DNA of 64,000 nt from UBA1447 sp002329225 (lineage in GTDB: Bacteria > Bacillota > Clostridia > Oscillospirales > Acutalibacteraceae). How positions within the stretch are numbered: position 1 is the stretch's first letter; each line of letters starts with the position of its first letter. The position numbers and the translations under genes are program-made. Of this stretch, positions 61,717-64,000 are shown one piece after another. Below the pieces are notes generated by a model, which saw only the letters and a list, made by a program, of their open reading frames with translations, was not told the origin of the DNA and searched no databases. Where the stretch lies: contig JBMNVN010000001.1 in assembly GCA_050946835.1 (NCBI GenBank), positions 248,001 through 312,000 of the forward strand, given 5' to 3'.

Positions 61717-63192
61717 ATGAGACGGGGCAAAAACAACAATCTTTTTAGAAAATATTTTCTCCTTATGTCCATGGTGATTCTTCTGAGTTTTGTTATTCTC
61801 GGAAGCGCACTGTTGTTTTTTGTGTCCCGCTCCTGGCTCCGGGAAAGGGAGGAGTTGCTCCGGCAAAATGTTCAGAGTGTGGCGGCCACGACTTCCGAAC
61901 TCGTCAGTTCCGGCTATATGCGCCAAAATGAGAGCGGTTCCGTTCTTCTAATTTGCAACACTCTGGCCTTATTATCCGACTCAGTGGATGCGGATATTTT
62001 TATTGTCGATACAGAGGGCAAGGTCATATACTGTCAAGAACTCCTGCGGGAAAATATGGTAATAATGCCCGGCCTTTGTCCTGTTCACGCAGGCTATACA
62101 ATTGCGGATTCTTATTTAAAAAAAGCCGTCGAAAACGACGGTTTTCAGGAGCTTACCGCCCTCAACGGAATCTACGATACTCCGTACCTTGTGGTTGCTA
62201 AACCCATTGCGGTGGAATCTTCCGTTATAGGCATAGTGTTCGCCGCTCAACCTATTGCCGGCTCCCTCGGCGTTTATCTGCTTTCTATCCTGCGTATGTT
62301 CGGTTTTGCGTCGATAGTGGCATTGATTATCGCTTTTTTGACCGTTTACTATATGGTATACCGAATAACCGCCCCTCTAAGACAAATGTCCAAGGCTACA
62401 AAACTTTATGCCGCCGGAGACTTCAGTTACCGCATAACCGTTAAGGGAAATGATGAACTTGCGCAACTTGCCGAAGGGTTTAACAATATGGCAAAGGATC
62501 TTGCGATACTTGAATCTTCACGGAGAAATTTTGTAGCCAATGTTTCCCACGAGCTTAAAACCCCTATGACCACAATAGGCGGATTTATTGACGGAATTCT
62601 GGACGGAACGATAAAAGATGATAAACGGAAAAAATACCTTCAAACGGTTTCGGAAGAAATCAAGCGTCTTTCGCGCCTGGTTACAAGCATGTTGAACATG
62701 AGTAAAATTGAAGCGGGAGAACTTACAATCAATCCTTCACGTTTTGATATTGCGGAAATGATTTTCAAAACTCTGCTGTCCTTTGAACAGGTAATTGAAA
62801 AAAGGGGCATACAGCTTCAGGGACTTGAAAACCTGCAAAGCCTTTTTGTGACGGCTGATGAAGATATGATAAATCAGGTGGTTTATAATCTTCTGGATAA
62901 TGCCGTTAAGTTTACGCCGGATTTCGGAACAATAGTTGTAACCGTATATTCCGACAAAACCAGAGCGGTTGTAAAAATCGGCAATACCGGCCCCGGCATC
63001 TCATCCGAAGACATAGGCAGAATATTTGAACGTTTTTATAAAGTCGATAAGGCCAGAAGTTTCGGTACACAGGGTTCCGGTCTCGGTTTATGTATTGTCA
63101 AGTCCATACTTGATATGCACGGAGGCACAATAGGGGTTAAGAGTGTTGAAAACGGACTGACCGAATTTGCCTTTACTCTGCCGCTGCAATGA
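61717..63192 (+). CDS. sensor histidine kinase
   Basis: The 491-residue kinase has two membrane helices (about residues 11-33 and 187-212) around an extracellular sensor domain of about 150 residues with a PAS/CHASE-like pattern (DADIFIVDTEGKVIYCQELL). HAMP follows (YRITAPLRQMSKATKLYAAG), then the H-box FVANVSHELKTPMTTIGGF (His about 278) and HATPase N and G boxes (NQVVYNLLDNAVKFTP, GPGISSEDIGRIFERFYKVD, GTQGSGLGLCIVKSI). It is the partner of the OmpR-type regulator upstream. The HtrA-like gene downstream suggests an envelope-stress signal. Confidence 0.95.
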   Translation: MRRGKNNNLFRKYFLLMSMVILLSFVILGSALLFFVSRSWLREREELLRQNVQSVAATTSELVSSGYMRQNESGSVLLICNTLALLSDSVDADIFIVDTEGKVIYCQELLRENMVIMPGLCPVHAGYTIADSYLKKAVENDGFQELTALNGIYDTPYLVVAKPIAVESSVIGIVFAAQPIAGSLGVYLLSILRMFGFASIVALIIAFLTVYYMVYRITAPLRQMSKATKLYAAGDFSYRITVKGNDELAQLAEGFNNMAKDLAILESSRRNFVANVSHELKTPMTTIGGFIDGILDGTIKDDKRKKYLQTVSEEIKRLSRLVTSMLNMSKIEAGELTINPSRFDIAEMIFKTLLSFEQVIEKRGIQLQGLENLQSLFVTADEDMINQVVYNLLDNAVKFTPDFGTIVVTVYSDKTRAVVKIGNTGPGISSEDIGRIFERFYKVDKARSFGTQGSGLGLCIVKSILDMHGGTIGVKSVENGLTEFAFTLPLQ

Positions 63193-63309
63193 ACCGTATT
63201 AACTGAATGTTCATTTTAATTTTACAGAGATGCTACATTTTTAATGCAATTACGCTTTATAATAAAGTAGCAAGTATTTAGCAGAATTAACTCAACGGAG
63301 GCACTTAAC

Positions 63310-64000
63310 ATGATTGATGACGAGAAAAAAGACGAGTTTGAATTTAACGCTCAAACCGAAAACTTAAACCCCGAGGAATCGGGCGAAGGTGTTGATGAGC
63401 AAGACGGCACAACGGTAGAAATTCTTCAGGGCGACAACGACGATGCACAGAAGTCAAGTCAACCGCCCCCTACCCGGGAGTATTCTACCACCGTTCCGCC
63501 TGCGCAGGGGTATTATCACAGATCTCAAACCTATAACCCGCCCCCTCCCCCGCCATTCTATAACGCCGGACAAAACCGTCCCCCATCCCCGCCGCCCGGT
63601 TATCCCAGAACGGCAAGTTACGGTCAAAAACCGCCTGCCCCTGTGTCCATGCACAACAAAGGAGCAAGTGGAGGACGAAAGATTTTTTATTCTATACTCG
63701 CTGTTGTGCTTGTTTTTTGTCTCATAGGTTCCGCTTTTGCCATTGGCCAGAGAACGGGCAGGAATCATTCGGGGAATGTATACTCCGAATCGACAACCGT
63801 AGGTGACGGTCCCTCGGTGCAGATTAATGAAACCCCCACCGCGCATCAACAGGTTTCTTCTTCCGATGTACTTACTCCCGTACAGGTAGCTGAAAAGGTC
63901 AAGCCTTCAGTTATCGGTATACTTGTTTACTCCAAACAAAGTAATTTTGGCCAAAGCCAAGGGAAGGCCGGAGAAGGTTCCGGTATTATTATGGGTGTAG
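63310..64000 (+). CDS. HtrA/DegP-like serine protease, truncated by window end
   Basis: The 230 visible residues have an acidic, Gln/Pro-rich cytoplasmic N-terminus (about 1-115, with PPPPPPFYNAGQNRPPSPPP), one membrane helix (about 120-142, KIFYSILAVVLVFCLIGSAF) and the start of a trypsin-like domain: SSSDVLTPVQVAEKVKPSVI, then GEGSGIIMGV, the region just before the catalytic His. This is the layout of membrane-anchored HtrA/HtrC proteins of Firmicutes, which degrade misfolded exported proteins. GGAGG precedes the ATG. It lies 117 nt after the kinase gene. Confidence 0.9.
   Translation, partial: MIDDEKKDEFEFNAQTENLNPEESGEGVDEQDGTTVEILQGDNDDAQKSSQPPPTREYSTTVPPAQGYYHRSQTYNPPPPPPFYNAGQNRPPSPPPGYPRTASYGQKPPAPVSMHNKGASGGRKIFYSILAVVLVFCLIGSAFAIGQRTGRNHSGNVYSESTTVGDGPSVQINETPTAHQQVSSSDVLTPVQVAEKVKPSVIGILVYSKQSNFGQSQGKAGEGSGIIMGV

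Noticed and set aside
63454..63849. 131-codon minus-strand frame opposite the HtrA-like gene
   Set aside because: It arises from the Pro-rich repeats of the real gene and has no ribosome site.
1..64000. CRISPR array
   Set aside because: No regularly spaced direct repeats of 23-40 bp were noticed, and no cas gene is present.

Overview
The window reads as a chromosomal segment of an anaerobic Gram-positive bacterium of the class Clostridia. I infer a relative of the Oscillospiraceae/Ruminococcaceae, but no rRNA or marker gene fixes the taxon. The evidence is a single-chain pyruvate:ferredoxin oxidoreductase, a split glycine decarboxylase (gcvPA/gcvPB), a QueT-type ECF transporter component, KtrAB-type potassium uptake, two secreted dockerin proteins, strong AGGAGG ribosome sites and frequent TTG start codons. 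Almost every intergenic space is short and many carry consensus sigma-A promoters or intrinsic terminators.

Layout. 1-4.7 kb: a partial HTH regulator, nicotinate phosphoribosyltransferase, a small membrane protein behind a promoter flanked by two LexA-like boxes, an XRE regulator, and a HAD-IIA phosphatase with QueT. 4.7-8.3 kb: pyruvate:ferredoxin oxidoreductase. 8.5-12.8 kb: an AT-rich accessory island made of RHS/polymorphic-toxin remnants (an RHS core, a broken pretoxin-HINT module, an orphan toxin tail), likely immunity genes (DUF2019-like, DUF4279-like, a membrane protein), a lipoprotein, and the inverted C-terminal scrap of a large serine recombinase. 13.1-18.0 kb: an operon of a CNNM/CBS protein, a GH20 hexosaminidase and two bacterial PH-domain membrane proteins. 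18.0-22.1 kb: three tandem GH76-like secreted glycosidases. 22.4-26.8 kb: the glycine cleavage operon gcvT-gcvH-gcvPA-gcvPB with its own promoter. 26.8-28.2 kb: glucuronate isomerase.

28.4-39 kb is a surface-protein region: a Ser/Thr-rich membrane-anchored protein, an SLH-like secreted protein, and two very large divergently transcribed dockerin proteins. One of these carries Ig-like, PPC-like, gingipain-type DUF2436-like and InlB-like modules. A small inverted-repeat element lies beside them. 39-44 kb: HtpG, a MORN-repeat protein and a KtrA/KtrB pair. 44.5-47.1 kb: a second HAD-IIA phosphatase, an AAA/DUF4143 ATPase and tRNA-Thr(CGT). 47.3-53.3 kb: a lipoprotein-SDR-transporter operon, a duplicated GPH transporter and a zinc-ribbon membrane protein. 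53.3-55 kb: a GtrA-like protein and a frameshifted extended SDR. 55-61 kb: glycerol kinase, an Ldh2-family dehydrogenase, malic enzyme, a beta-phosphoglucomutase-like HAD and aldose 1-epimerase. 61-64 kb: an OmpR-type regulator, its histidine kinase and a truncated HtrA-like protease, an arrangement like the CssRS/HtrA envelope-stress system.

Together the genes describe a fermentative, carbohydrate-using anaerobe (mannan-type glycans, hexosaminides, hexuronates, glycerol, malate to pyruvate to acetyl-CoA) with an elaborate cell surface. The most unusual parts are the SOS-like small membrane protein, the decayed toxin/immunity island, the GH76 triplication and the divergent dockerin pair.
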